Shown here one piece after another: positions 40,645 through 49,510 of a stretch of DNA of 64,000 nt. The notes below the pieces were generated by a model that saw only the letters and a program-made list of their open reading frames with translations, was not told the DNA's origin and made no database searches. A program made the position numbers and the translations under genes. Origin of the DNA: CAZRHR01 sp964578885 (GTDB lineage Bacteria; Bacteroidota; Bacteroidia; CAIKAF01); NCBI GenBank assembly GCA_964578885.1, contig CAZOEO010000010.1, positions 51,213 to 115,212 on the forward strand, read 5' to 3'. Numbering within the stretch: position 1 is the stretch's first letter; each line of letters opens with the position of its first letter.

Positions 40645-42558
40645 ATGAAAACAGCCTTTTACTCGATTCTTGTTTTTTTGGGCCTAATGTCCCCTTTCTC
40701 TTTGATGGCTCAATGCACTGGCTGCGTCCCCAACACTGCCCTTTGCGGAAACACCACAGGACCTTGTCCCAACCAACTGGACACCGCCACAGTTGGTGTA
40801 AACTATAATGATACCATTACGTTCCGTTTGCCACGACAGGTAGATGCCAGCCAACAATCCGGTGGTCTGTTCGGCATGGTCGATTTTGTTCAGTTTAAAA
40901 TCAATAGCATTTCCGGTTTGCCTTTTGGTGTGAATTGGTCCTGCGACCAGGGGAATTGCACCTACTCGCCAAGTTCGTTTCCCAACGGAACGTATGCCTG
41001 TGTGCGTTTTTGCGGAACACCACTGGCTCAACCCGGAAGTTATCCATTGGTCATCAATACCACCGGAACCGTAGACACGCCTTTTGGAAACCAAAGCGGT
41101 ACAGAAATCTTTAACATTACGTTGGTGGTTTTACCTGCCGCGGCCGGAGGAAACGCTGCATTTACCATTGCCCCATCACAAGGCTGTAGCCCCTTGTCCG
41201 TTCAGTTTTCTTCCAATAATCCACCTTCTTCCTTTTCTCCAAATCAATACAACACCGGGGTCACGTATCAGTGGGATTTTGGAAACGGCAGCACCGACCA
41301 AACGCATACACCGGCGCCTGTGATGTATCAGAATCCGGGCACTTACCAGGTGAGTTATCAGGAAACTGCAGATACGCTTCCCTTTGTGCTGCAATCCATT
41401 ACGGCCATTTCTGTAAATTGCACAGACGTTGCCTTTTTAGGCGCAGACAATCCAGATATTTATTTGCGGGTGTTCAATGGAGCAGGCCAATCGGTGGTGA
41501 ACACCAGCAGCGCTACCGTTACGTTTACCCCAACTTCGAATCCGCATACATGGACGTTAAACTTACCCTTGGTCCAGCAGCCCTATAATGCGGAAATATG
41601 GGATCAAGACGGTGGCATATACGGCGCGGACGACAATTGCCGGAACGACAATGAAAATCCGTTTCCTTTTACGCCGCTGACCATGCCAGCCGCCAGTCAG
41701 TACAATGTTCCGGTAACCATCGCTTATAATCAGGGGGGACTTCATTTCAACTGGACGGTTCAAAAAACCGCTTTGATTACCCAGGCCACCGACAGTGTGG
41801 TGGTGTTGCCTGCGCCTCCCAATGCATTGATGGCCGTGCAACCCGGTTTGGTGAGTTGCAACAGAGATTCCATTGAATTATCTGTCTATCCAGGATATTA
41901 TTACGAATGGTTTCAAGATGATTCTCTGGTTTTTTCCAGTTCATCCCCAACCTTTTACGCCAAACAAAGCGGCCGATACAAGGTAAAAGTGTACGACCCA
42001 ACGTCTGGCTGTAACATTGTATCCAACGACACCACTTTAACTTTTAACCCAGCGCCTCCTCCCGGGTTTGTGAATGTGGGTGCATCATTCTCCAATGGGC
42101 AATTAACCACTCCATTAACAGGAAGTTACACCTATCAGTGGCTTATTCTTCAGGGTGGCGTTTGGACGTCGATTCCGGCGCCACTCGGCGTGATTGTTCC
42201 ATTTACACCCACCCAAAATGGAAGTTACGCCTTGGTGGCCACCAATGCTTTCGGATGTTCCGACACATCGAATACAGTGGTGGTGTCTAATCTCGGTTTG
42301 GTCTCGGGCAACACATCGGCCACGCTTTTCCCGAATCCATCGAAAGGTCAGTTTGCCCTTTCCTTATCGGATGCACCAGACGGCCTGTACCAGATTCGCA
42401 TGGTTGATATTGCTGGAAGAGAAGTATTTCAACAGGAATTTTTGCAGGAACAAGGTCAGGAAGTGCCATTTGCCGTTTCCTTGCCCAATGGACTGTATCA
42501 GGTGTGGATTTCCGGGATGGGTGTAAAATCCGTCGTGAAGCTGCTGATCCAAAACTAA
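40645..42558 (+). CDS. Secreted T9SS protein with PKD domain
   Basis: A 637-aa exported protein. The signal peptide is cut near LMA-Q, followed by a cysteine-rich start (CTGCVPNTALCGNTTGPCP). The N-terminal 150 residues include the repeated Bacteroidota module FVQFKINSISGLPFGV. A PKD domain lies near 195-260 (YQWDFGNGSTDQTH), further Ig-like modules follow, and a T9SS type A sorting domain begins ATLFPNPSKGQF and ends VVKLLIQN. Substrate or partner unknown. Confidence 0.88.
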   Translation: MKTAFYSILVFLGLMSPFSLMAQCTGCVPNTALCGNTTGPCPNQLDTATVGVNYNDTITFRLPRQVDASQQSGGLFGMVDFVQFKINSISGLPFGVNWSCDQGNCTYSPSSFPNGTYACVRFCGTPLAQPGSYPLVINTTGTVDTPFGNQSGTEIFNITLVVLPAAAGGNAAFTIAPSQGCSPLSVQFSSNNPPSSFSPNQYNTGVTYQWDFGNGSTDQTHTPAPVMYQNPGTYQVSYQETADTLPFVLQSITAISVNCTDVAFLGADNPDIYLRVFNGAGQSVVNTSSATVTFTPTSNPHTWTLNLPLVQQPYNAEIWDQDGGIYGADDNCRNDNENPFPFTPLTMPAASQYNVPVTIAYNQGGLHFNWTVQKTALITQATDSVVVLPAPPNALMAVQPGLVSCNRDSIELSVYPGYYYEWFQDDSLVFSSSSPTFYAKQSGRYKVKVYDPTSGCNIVSNDTTLTFNPAPPPGFVNVGASFSNGQLTTPLTGSYTYQWLILQGGVWTSIPAPLGVIVPFTPTQNGSYALVATNAFGCSDTSNTVVVSNLGLVSGNTSATLFPNPSKGQFALSLSDAPDGLYQIRMVDIAGREVFQQEFLQEQGQEVPFAVSLPNGLYQVWISGMGVKSVVKLLIQN

Positions 42559-42583
42559 AGCCTGTCCACGCGAAGGAATTCCC

Positions 42584-42591
42584 TATTTTTG
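42584..42591 (+). promoter_or_regulatory. -7 box directly before the thioesterase gene
   Basis: TATTTTTG ends 5 bases before the GTG start at 42596, the same spacing as before kmo. This is consistent with a leaderless mRNA. Confidence 0.45.
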
Positions 42592-42595
42592 CAGG

Positions 42596-43297
42596 GTGAA
42601 AACCATCGATTTGTGGATGCTTTCCTTTGGAGGAGGCAACGAGACGTCTTATGTGAAATTTGGGGACCATCTTCCCAAAGAAATTACCATGCGTACTTTC
42701 ACTTTGCCCGGCAAGGGGGCGAGACTGAAAGAGCCACCACTTCGAAATCTGCATTTAATTGTAGATGAACACTTTGAACAAATAAAACATCATGTTCACC
42801 GTCCGTATGCGTTATACGGGCATTCCATGGGAACTTATGTAAGCCATTTGTTGATCCACCGTCTGAAAGAAGCCGGATTGCCTTTGCCCCGGCATGCCTT
42901 TTTAACAAGTAAAGTGGCGCCTTCGCGAAATACTGATTTGAAAAGAAGTTTCATGTCGGACGAAGAATTTATTGCTAAGCTCCGACAGTTGAAAGGCATG
43001 CCGGATGCCATTTTGTCCAACGACGAACTGCTGCGCATTTTTCTACCCACGTTGCGCAACGATTTTTATGCCATAGACACCTACCGTTATCGGCCCATGG
43101 CGCCTTACGCCGTGCCTTTGTCCGTGTTTTGCGGAACGGAGGAACAAGTTCCGGACGACACCTTAACGGATTGGCAAAAAGAAACCACTGAATCGTTTCA
43201 TTTCAGACGATTTGAGGGCGCTCATTTTTGGATTTTCGATCATTTGCCCGCCTTATGCGGACATATTCAACAAACCCTATTGGGTCCGAATGACTGA
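42596..43297 (+). CDS. Type II thioesterase, alpha/beta hydrolase
   Basis: A 233-aa thioesterase of the GrsT/surfactin type, which removes wrong acyl groups from carrier proteins of peptide or polyketide synthases. The nucleophile is Ser77 in GHSMG, and the catalytic histidine is in FEGAHFWIFDH. It starts with GTG. The gene overlaps the phosphopantetheinyl transferase by 8 bases, which supports a shared role in carrier-protein chemistry. No synthase genes are in the window. Confidence 0.88.
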   Translation: MKTIDLWMLSFGGGNETSYVKFGDHLPKEITMRTFTLPGKGARLKEPPLRNLHLIVDEHFEQIKHHVHRPYALYGHSMGTYVSHLLIHRLKEAGLPLPRHAFLTSKVAPSRNTDLKRSFMSDEEFIAKLRQLKGMPDAILSNDELLRIFLPTLRNDFYAIDTYRYRPMAPYAVPLSVFCGTEEQVPDDTLTDWQKETTESFHFRRFEGAHFWIFDHLPALCGHIQQTLLGPND

Positions 43298-43940
43298 GCA
43301 GATCACCGTGTTTCTGGCCAAAATTCCACCCGCAGACAGGTGGCCATTACAGGCATTTCGGGAACTTCCGGAATCGGTAAAAAGTGGCATTTTGGCGTAT
43401 CAGCAAACCGACGACCAGCGCAGGGTGTATACGGGGAAAAAGATGATTGCAGCCCTGATGGCCGACTTATGGCAGGAAGAAGAAGTGTACAGGCGGCTCA
43501 CTAAAAATGAAGTAGGCAAGCCCTGTTTTTCCGGCGGGCCGGATTTTAATATAAGTCATTCCGGAGATTGGGTAGCCGGAATAAGAAGTTTTAAGGGAAA
43601 AGTCGGTGTGGATATTGAACAAATCCGTCCAATTGACATTGATATTTTCACAAGGCAATTTACGCCCGGGGAAAGACAAAAGATGAAAGAAGCAGCGCAA
43701 CCGACCCACGCCTTTTTTGAAGCGTGGACAGGCAAGGAGGCGGTAATGAAAGCCGACGGCCGAGGCATGCGCATTCCGCTCCATGCCATTCATTTGCATC
43801 CCGGAAAAGCGGATATTGCGGGGGAATCCATTTCGTACTGGCTGAGACCTTGCGAGGTTCCGGCCGGATACAAAGGCCATGTATCGGCAGATTTCCCATT
43901 TGATTGTACCACAAAAATCATTCATTTACATGGCGAATAA
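43290..43940 (+). CDS. 4'-phosphopantetheinyl transferase, Sfp type
   Basis: Transfers the phosphopantetheine arm from CoA to carrier proteins. From the ATG at 43290 it is 216 aa, close to the family's 220-230; the frame is open to 43212. The hallmark motifs are FNISHSGDW (87-95), GVDIEQI (106-112) and WTGKEAVMKADG (146-157), which bind magnesium and CoA. It lies between the thioesterase and DAHP synthase with overlaps on both sides. In Bacteroidota such enzymes can serve flexirubin-type pigment or siderophore pathways; the target here is unknown. Confidence 0.93.
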   Translation: MTEQITVFLAKIPPADRWPLQAFRELPESVKSGILAYQQTDDQRRVYTGKKMIAALMADLWQEEEVYRRLTKNEVGKPCFSGGPDFNISHSGDWVAGIRSFKGKVGVDIEQIRPIDIDIFTRQFTPGERQKMKEAAQPTHAFFEAWTGKEAVMKADGRGMRIPLHAIHLHPGKADIAGESISYWLRPCEVPAGYKGHVSADFPFDCTTKIIHLHGE

Positions 43941-45027
43941 ATCCCTGGACATCGCGCCCATTGCATCATGGTTTCCATCGACGCATCCATTTCGGCTCAT
44001 TTCCGGACCATGTAGTGCCGAAACCCGTGAACAGGTTTTGGAAGACGCGAGGAGATTAGCTAAAGAGCGCCGCGTTGGCTTGTTGCGGGCCGGCATTTGG
44101 AAGCCCCGAACGAGGCCGAACTCCTTTGAAGGAGTGGGTGCCGCAGGACTTTCATGGTTGCAGGAAGCGCGGGAAGAAACCCAACTGCCATTTACGGTAG
44201 AAGTGGCCCGTGCAGAGCATGTGGAAGCGGCGTTGAAAGCCGGAACCGATGTATTGTGGATTGGCGCCAGAACCACCGTAAATCCTTTTTCGGTCCAGGA
44301 AATTGCCGATGCGCTGCAAGGTGTTTCCATTCCGGTTATGGTGAAAAATCCCATCAATCCGGATGTCCAATTATGGTTAGGCGCCTTTGAGCGATTACAA
44401 AAATCCGGGATTACCCAAATGGCAGCCATTCATCGTGGATTTTCCACGGTAGATGCCGCCCCTTACAGAAATGCACCCAGGTGGGATTTGGCTATTCAAT
44501 TGCGCACATTAGTTCCTGATTTACCGGTATTTTGCGATCCAAGTCATATTACCGGAAAACGAGATTTCCTGTTGGAAGTCGCGCAGAAAGCCATTCATTT
44601 CGCCTTTGATGGGTTGATGATAGAAGCACATCCTACACCGGATCTGGCCTGGAGCGACGCGGCACAACAAATTACACCGGAAGCGCTTACAGAATTGCTT
44701 GATGCGTTGGATCTCCGTTTTTTACAGCCACAAAATAGAGAAACAGCCCATCAACTGGTGCTGATGCGACAAGTCATCGACAGCATCGATGAAGAATTGA
44801 TGAGACTTTTGTCCAGAAGAATGAAAACCATTCAGGAGATTGGAGATTACAAGAAAGCGCACCATGTAACCATCTTTCAGCCAGAACGTTGGCAAGAGAT
44901 TTTGGAAACCCGTATCGAATGGGCAAAATCCTTACAATTAGATGAAAGATTTGTCCGGAAAATTTTAATGGAAATTCATCGACAGGGACTGCAAATACAA
45001 GCAGATCAGCTGGAAAAGCCTCTTTAA
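43930..45027 (+). CDS. Bifunctional DAHP synthase/chorismate mutase
   Basis: A fusion of an N-terminal 3-deoxy-7-phosphoheptulonate synthase (type I beta, entry to the shikimate pathway) and a C-terminal chorismate mutase. Counted from the ATG at 43930 it is 365 aa. Synthase motifs: RLISGPCSAETREQ, LLRAGIWKPRTRPNSFEG, IGARTTVNPFSVQEIAD, AIHRGFSTVD and FCDPSHITGKR. The mutase domain (about 275-360) has the AroQ pattern RQVIDSIDEELMRLLSRRM and GDYKKAHHV. The fusion is common in Bacteroidota. It overlaps the previous gene by 11 bases and supplies chorismate, also the precursor of menaquinone made by the neighbouring men genes. Confidence 0.95.
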   Translation: MANKSLDIAPIASWFPSTHPFRLISGPCSAETREQVLEDARRLAKERRVGLLRAGIWKPRTRPNSFEGVGAAGLSWLQEAREETQLPFTVEVARAEHVEAALKAGTDVLWIGARTTVNPFSVQEIADALQGVSIPVMVKNPINPDVQLWLGAFERLQKSGITQMAAIHRGFSTVDAAPYRNAPRWDLAIQLRTLVPDLPVFCDPSHITGKRDFLLEVAQKAIHFAFDGLMIEAHPTPDLAWSDAAQQITPEALTELLDALDLRFLQPQNRETAHQLVLMRQVIDSIDEELMRLLSRRMKTIQEIGDYKKAHHVTIFQPERWQEILETRIEWAKSLQLDERFVRKILMEIHRQGLQIQADQLEKPL

Positions 45028-45153
45028 TGTTCAAACCGCCATTTAGATTCAAACCCATTTTACAACTAAAAAAATCTCATAAATAAAGTAAGTAAAACTT
45101 AAAGATATTTAAAAAAGTCGTTATGTAAACGTTTTGAATGCGACATTTGCAGC

Positions 45154-45498
45154 ATGCATATAGGGAAAAAAATACGTCTTGCGCGTCAAATTCAACAAAT
45201 GACCCAAGAGGACCTCGCCGAAAAGGTGAATAAAACGCGTCCCCTCATATCATCCATCGAAAGAACGGGAAAAGTTCATCCCAATACCCTTCGCCTCATT
45301 TTACAAGCTTTGGAAATGCAGGAAGAAGAATTGGAGAACCTTTTAACCGACACACCCACAAGTCAGTCTCTGCAACTGGCAGAAGAAATCAGCCAGTTGA
45401 AAAATGAGAACCATTTACTAAGACAATTGGTAAAAACACAGGAAGAATTGTTGGATTTGTTCCGTCAAAACGCAGACCTCAAAGAGGCCAATTCCTGA
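45154..45498 (+). CDS. XRE-family transcriptional regulator with coiled-coil tail
   Basis: A 114-aa regulator. The helix-turn-helix is at about residues 5-62 (KKIRLARQIQQMTQEDLAEK, then NKTRPLISSIERTGKVHPNT). The C-terminal 45 residues form a coiled coil (EEISQLKNENHLLRQLVKTQ) that could mediate dimerisation. The upstream 126 bases are AT-rich and contain the self-complementary AAACGTTT (45127-45134), a possible autoregulatory site. Target genes unknown; it is close to DAHP synthase and the men operon. Confidence 0.85.
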   Translation: MHIGKKIRLARQIQQMTQEDLAEKVNKTRPLISSIERTGKVHPNTLRLILQALEMQEEELENLLTDTPTSQSLQLAEEISQLKNENHLLRQLVKTQEELLDLFRQNADLKEANS

Positions 45499-45521
45499 TT
45501 TGTAGATGCTCTTTTGACATT

Positions 45522-45548
45522 GGACGGGAATAAAATCCGTCCGATTTT
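45522..45548. terminator. Possible bidirectional terminator between convergent genes
   Basis: GGACGG and CCGTCC form a 6-base stem around an AT-rich loop, followed by GATTTT on the plus strand. It lies between the regulator and menE, which converge. A short stem, so only tentative. Confidence 0.4.
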
Positions 45549-45569
45549 AAGTCCTACCCGAAACTGTCC

Positions 45570-46613
45570 TTAATCGTTCCAGACAATGGATTTGGAGGAT
45601 CGTTTTATGCTTTCTTTCCTACGAATTTTACCACTTTCCGTTCGCGCAAACCTGGGCACCAGGCTGTATCCGTATAACTTTTCTTTTCCGCTTAAATAAT
45701 AAGACAATTCCTCCAACCGGAGTTCCGGATCGTCTTCCCCTTCAATCCAAAGCCAGGGAACCTGCCCCCAGGTTTCATGCGACCGGGCAGCAATAAACCA
45801 TGCACGTCCATGAAAAAAGGCATCAGGCAACTTTTTTTCCAATGTAGCAGGAAACAATTTAAGTCCGCCAAGATTAATCAAATCATCTCTACGACCTAAA
45901 AATATAAAACCTTCTTTATCCATGCTTACCACATCATTGGTTTGTAAAAACCCATCTGTAAGCTTTGGGTAATTTACGGCCAACATGCCATCCTGACATT
46001 TGAAAGAAATGGAGGAATGATGGGCGCGAAAATACGTTTCCCGCATTGGGGAAATATTTCTTAAAGCACAATGCGTAAGCGTTTCCGTCATTCCATAAGA
46101 ATGAAAAACCCGATGTGGAAAAAGTTGCAATTCCTTTTCCAGGAAGGTTGAAATGGTTCCGCCACCAATCAAAAGATTCTTTACTTGTTGGAGACGCTCT
46201 CTGTCTTCCGGAAAAGCGAGGGTATGTTGTATTTGAGCAGGAGTAAGCGCCACAAAATCAAGAGGCGGCAAATCCTGGTTAAAAGGCCGTAAGGAAGGTT
46301 TCACATACCATAAATCAGCTTTTCCGACCAAAGCCCTTGCCACCATCATTTTTCCTGCAACAAATATCGATGGCAAGGCCAGCAAAGCCGAAAAACCCTC
46401 AGAAAGGGAAAACGCCTGAATGGAAAGTTTTGCAGACCAAATGATTTGCTCAGCGGAAAAAGAAATGGGTTTGGGTGGACCTGTGGTTCCGCTGGTCCAA
46501 AACTCATGCTGGCCACCATGATGAAACATCTCGGCCAAAGACAAGACTTCCGGCACCAAAGCCGCATGTTGCGTGGGCTTTCCTGCTTCGATCAGAAGGA
46601 CGGAAGCTGCCAT
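45570..46613 (-). CDS. menE: o-Succinylbenzoate-CoA ligase
   Basis: Activates o-succinylbenzoate with CoA in menaquinone synthesis. The adenylate-forming P-loop is FWTSGTTGPPKPISF, the A5-type motif is SYGMTETLTHCALR, and the C-terminal hinge is FLGRRDDLINLGGLKLFP. It is short (347 aa against about 450) because the N-terminal part is reduced, as in other Bacteroidota MenE proteins. The lysine motif near the C-terminus (SGKIRRKE) is present. It overlaps menC by 22 bases and is the last gene of menB-A-C-E. Confidence 0.9.
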   Translation of the reverse strand: MAASVLLIEAGKPTQHAALVPEVLSLAEMFHHGGQHEFWTSGTTGPPKPISFSAEQIIWSAKLSIQAFSLSEGFSALLALPSIFVAGKMMVARALVGKADLWYVKPSLRPFNQDLPPLDFVALTPAQIQHTLAFPEDRERLQQVKNLLIGGGTISTFLEKELQLFPHRVFHSYGMTETLTHCALRNISPMRETYFRAHHSSISFKCQDGMLAVNYPKLTDGFLQTNDVVSMDKEGFIFLGRRDDLINLGGLKLFPATLEKKLPDAFFHGRAWFIAARSHETWGQVPWLWIEGEDDPELRLEELSYYLSGKEKLYGYSLVPRFARTESGKIRRKESIKRSSKSIVWND

Positions 46614-47701
46614 GGTTGTTCCGGTTTCATTTGCAAAAGCGGTCCATCCAAAAAGAGCGGAGACGAAAAATTATTGGAAAAAACCTGGCCAGTTCCTAAA
46701 CCTTGAGGAATGGGATTTTGAAGGGTGTACGCCCATTGGGCAATGGCATTGAGACCCACATTGGATTCCAAACAGGAAGTAATCCACCAATCTACACCAT
46801 GTGCTTCCGCCAGTCGAATCCAATTTTCTCCTGCCTGGAAACCGCCCAATAAGGTGGGCTTTAAAATCAAATACGCCGGCAAAACTTCTTCCAGCAAGGC
46901 TTCCATTTGTTCCATTGAACGGCAAGCTATTAATTCTTCATCTAAAGCAATGGGCACAGGGCTATGGATGCATAAATCGGCCATGGCCTCCCATTGACCA
47001 GCTTGAATCGGTTGCTCAATGGAATGGATTCCCAGTGGCTCAAGTTCTTCCAAAATACGCATGGCTTGCCGCGGGGAATAGGCACCATTGGCATCCAGCC
47101 TAATCTCAAGTATTTCAGGCGGATAATGAGCCCGCAAGGTATCTAAAAGGTATTTTTCTTCCCGCCAGTCTAAACCACCAATTTTCAATTTCAAACAAGA
47201 AAAACCAAGATCAAGTTTCTCCTGAATCCGTTTAAACATTTCCTCAGAGGAGCCCATCCAAATGAGTCCATTGATGGAAATCACATCCCGGCCGTCTGTA
47301 AATTTGGACGGAAACAAAACGTGTCGGCCGCCTTCATGTAAATCCAGCAAGGCTTGTTCAAGCGCAAACAACACAGAAGGTGGCAAACGTTCTGAATCGA
47401 ACAAATATTGCTGCCATGCCTGTCCATCCACACTCAGGAGCCGAAGGGCATCTTCCACTTCCTCCGGGCTTTCTGTACTAAGTCCGGGCAAGGGAGCGGC
47501 TTCTCCTACACCAAAAAGATGGGGCTGGGTTTGGGAGGTTACTTTTAACAACCAAATATCCCGGGTCCACATGGTTCCGCGGGAAGTTTTACCGGGAAAA
47601 GTGAACCTCAAAGTATGTTTTTGAAAAGAGAAAACGGGTTGCGCGGGCGACAAAGCCCTCAATCGATCATAGATATCCGCAGAATCATGAAATGCATCCA
47701 T
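46592..47701 (-). CDS. menC: o-Succinylbenzoate synthase
   Basis: An enolase-superfamily enzyme that dehydrates SHCHC to o-succinylbenzoate. The catalytic KxK is in CLKLKIGG. The metal ligands are Asp in EIRLDANGAY, Glu in HSIEQPIQ and Asp in PIALDEELI. The second catalytic lysine is in LILKPTLLGG. The 369-aa length is normal. It starts 6 bases after menA and overlaps menE. Confidence 0.93.
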   Translation of the reverse strand: MDAFHDSADIYDRLRALSPAQPVFSFQKHTLRFTFPGKTSRGTMWTRDIWLLKVTSQTQPHLFGVGEAAPLPGLSTESPEEVEDALRLLSVDGQAWQQYLFDSERLPPSVLFALEQALLDLHEGGRHVLFPSKFTDGRDVISINGLIWMGSSEEMFKRIQEKLDLGFSCLKLKIGGLDWREEKYLLDTLRAHYPPEILEIRLDANGAYSPRQAMRILEELEPLGIHSIEQPIQAGQWEAMADLCIHSPVPIALDEELIACRSMEQMEALLEEVLPAYLILKPTLLGGFQAGENWIRLAEAHGVDWWITSCLESNVGLNAIAQWAYTLQNPIPQGLGTGQVFSNNFSSPLFLDGPLLQMKPEQPWQLPSF

Positions 47702-47707
47702 ACCAGG

Positions 47708-48613
47708 TCAGCGTGAAAAGTAAATCCATATGTACCCCAAACCGGTTAGCATGGTGGCGGCCACCATCCAACGCAAGCCAAGATCAAATTTCTTCCTGTC
47801 TTTGTTTTGAACGACCCAGGCAGCCTGAGACATGGCCAGCGCAAGGCCCGGCAACAGCGGCCAAAGATTTAAAATGGGAGAAGCAGCCATTACCCAGCAA
47901 AATGCGCCAAGGCTTACCCAAAAAACGTGAATCATGCGCCCACCTTTCCAACCTAATTGAGCGGCCAATGTAAATTTCCCGGAAACCTTGTCGTTTTCCA
48001 CATCCCTCATATTGTTCATGTGCAATACAGCAGCAGAAAAGCTGCCGAGAGCCACTGCATTGAAATACAATTCATTAGGAAGATAAGAAAGAAAAAGAAA
48101 GCCTGTTCCCAGGACAGATACCAGGCCAAAAAAAACAAAAACAGCCACTTCGCCCCAACCGGCATATCCATACGGTTTTTTCCCCATGGTATAAGCTACG
48201 GCGGCCCAAATGGCGGCCAATCCAACGATTAAAAGAAAAATCCATAAACCGATGGGCGCCTGTTTCCACAGAAAAGCGAGTAAAACGAGGCCACAGGCCA
48301 GGGCGAGCATGCCCGTGAGCCAAATGGCGCGCAACATTTGTACCGGAGTGATGCTTCCTTTTTGCAATGCACGTTCGGGGCCAATGCGATTAGCGTTATC
48401 GGTTCCTTTGGTAAAATCACCGTAATCGTTGGCAAAATTGGAGAGAAGTTGAAGTAAAAGCGCCACCGCAAAAACCAAACAGGCTTTCAGCAAAAACAGC
48501 GGCTGATGCTCAATTTCTGTATACAAAGTAACCAAGGCGGTGGCAGGTCCGAGGGCTGCCAAAGGTAAAGTCCGGAGGCGTGCTGCCGCCAACCAAGCGC
48601 GCAGGGTACTCAC
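47708..48613 (-). CDS. menA: 1,4-Dihydroxy-2-naphthoate polyprenyltransferase
   Basis: A membrane enzyme (UbiA superfamily) that attaches the prenyl tail to DHNA. The first aspartate motif is NDYGDFTKGTDNANRIGPER (62-81), and the second is NNMRDVENDKVSGKFTLA. About eight membrane helices are predicted in 301 aa. It starts with GTG at 48613 and overlaps the menB stop (GTGA). Confidence 0.95.
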   Translation of the reverse strand: MSTLRAWLAAARLRTLPLAALGPATALVTLYTEIEHQPLFLLKACLVFAVALLLQLLSNFANDYGDFTKGTDNANRIGPERALQKGSITPVQMLRAIWLTGMLALACGLVLLAFLWKQAPIGLWIFLLIVGLAAIWAAVAYTMGKKPYGYAGWGEVAVFVFFGLVSVLGTGFLFLSYLPNELYFNAVALGSFSAAVLHMNNMRDVENDKVSGKFTLAAQLGWKGGRMIHVFWVSLGAFCWVMAASPILNLWPLLPGLALAMSQAAWVVQNKDRKKFDLGLRWMVAATMLTGLGYIWIYFSR

Positions 48614-49431
48614 GGGAACCGTGGAAATTTATTGAAATCCGGATCTCTTTTCTCCAAAAAGGCTTTTCTTCCTTCTTGTGCTTCTTCGAGCAAATAAAAC
48701 ATGAGGGTGGCATCCCCGGCCATTTCCATGATACCATGTTGTCCGTCCAACTCGGCATTGAGGCCGCGTTTAATCATGCGCACGGCCAGTGGACTACGTT
48801 TCATAATGGTTTTACACCATTCTACCGTTGTTTCTTCCAAATCTGCCAATGGAACCACTTTATTCACCAGACCCATGTCTAATGCTTCCTGGGCATTGTA
48901 CTGAAGACAAAGGAACCAAATCTCTCTGGCCTTTTTCTGCCCAACAATACGAGCAAGGTAGCTGGAGCCAAAACCCGCATCGAAACTACCCACTTTTGGA
49001 CCGGTTTGACCAAAACGGGCGTTTTCGGAGGCAATGGTGAGGTCACAAACCACGTGTAACACGTGTCCACCGCCAATTGCGTAACCATTTACCATGGCAA
49101 TCACAGGTTTGGGCATGGACCGAATTTTTTTGTGGATATCCAGCACGTTCAATCGGGGAACGCCTTTTTCGTCAACATAGCCACCATGTCCTTTTACATT
49201 TTGGTCGCCACCGGAGCAAAAAGCTTTATCACCGGCGCCGGTGAGTACAATCACCCGAACATCTTGATTTTCGCGGCAAATATCCAATGCATCCAGGATT
49301 TCCATGTTGGTTTCCGGCCGAAAAGCATTGTACACATGCGGGCGATTAATGGTAATACGGGCGATTCCCTCATGAAAATCGAACAAAATATCTTCGTAAG
49401 ATTTCAGCGGAGTCCAGACACGTGTGGCCAT
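48610..49431 (-). CDS. menB: 1,4-Dihydroxy-2-naphthoyl-CoA synthase
   Basis: A crotonase-fold enzyme that closes the naphthoate ring. It is 273 aa from the ATG at 49431; a TTG at 49437 is less likely. Typical motifs: ITINRPHVYNAFRPETNMEI, GDKAFCSGGDQNVKGHGGYV, VNGYAIGGGHVLHVVCDLTI, and GPKVGSFDAGFGSSYLARIV. It is the first gene of menB-A-C-E. menD, menF and menH are not in the window. Confidence 0.96.
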   Translation of the reverse strand: MATRVWTPLKSYEDILFDFHEGIARITINRPHVYNAFRPETNMEILDALDICRENQDVRVIVLTGAGDKAFCSGGDQNVKGHGGYVDEKGVPRLNVLDIHKKIRSMPKPVIAMVNGYAIGGGHVLHVVCDLTIASENARFGQTGPKVGSFDAGFGSSYLARIVGQKKAREIWFLCLQYNAQEALDMGLVNKVVPLADLEETTVEWCKTIMKRSPLAVRMIKRGLNAELDGQHGIMEMAGDATLMFYLLEEAQEGRKAFLEKRDPDFNKFPRFP

Positions 49432-49510
49432 GAGCAATGATTTTTACAATCCAAATAATGTACGAATAACCAAGTCCTTCAAAGATTGTTTAGGCTTCGA
49501 AGGGAAAGGT

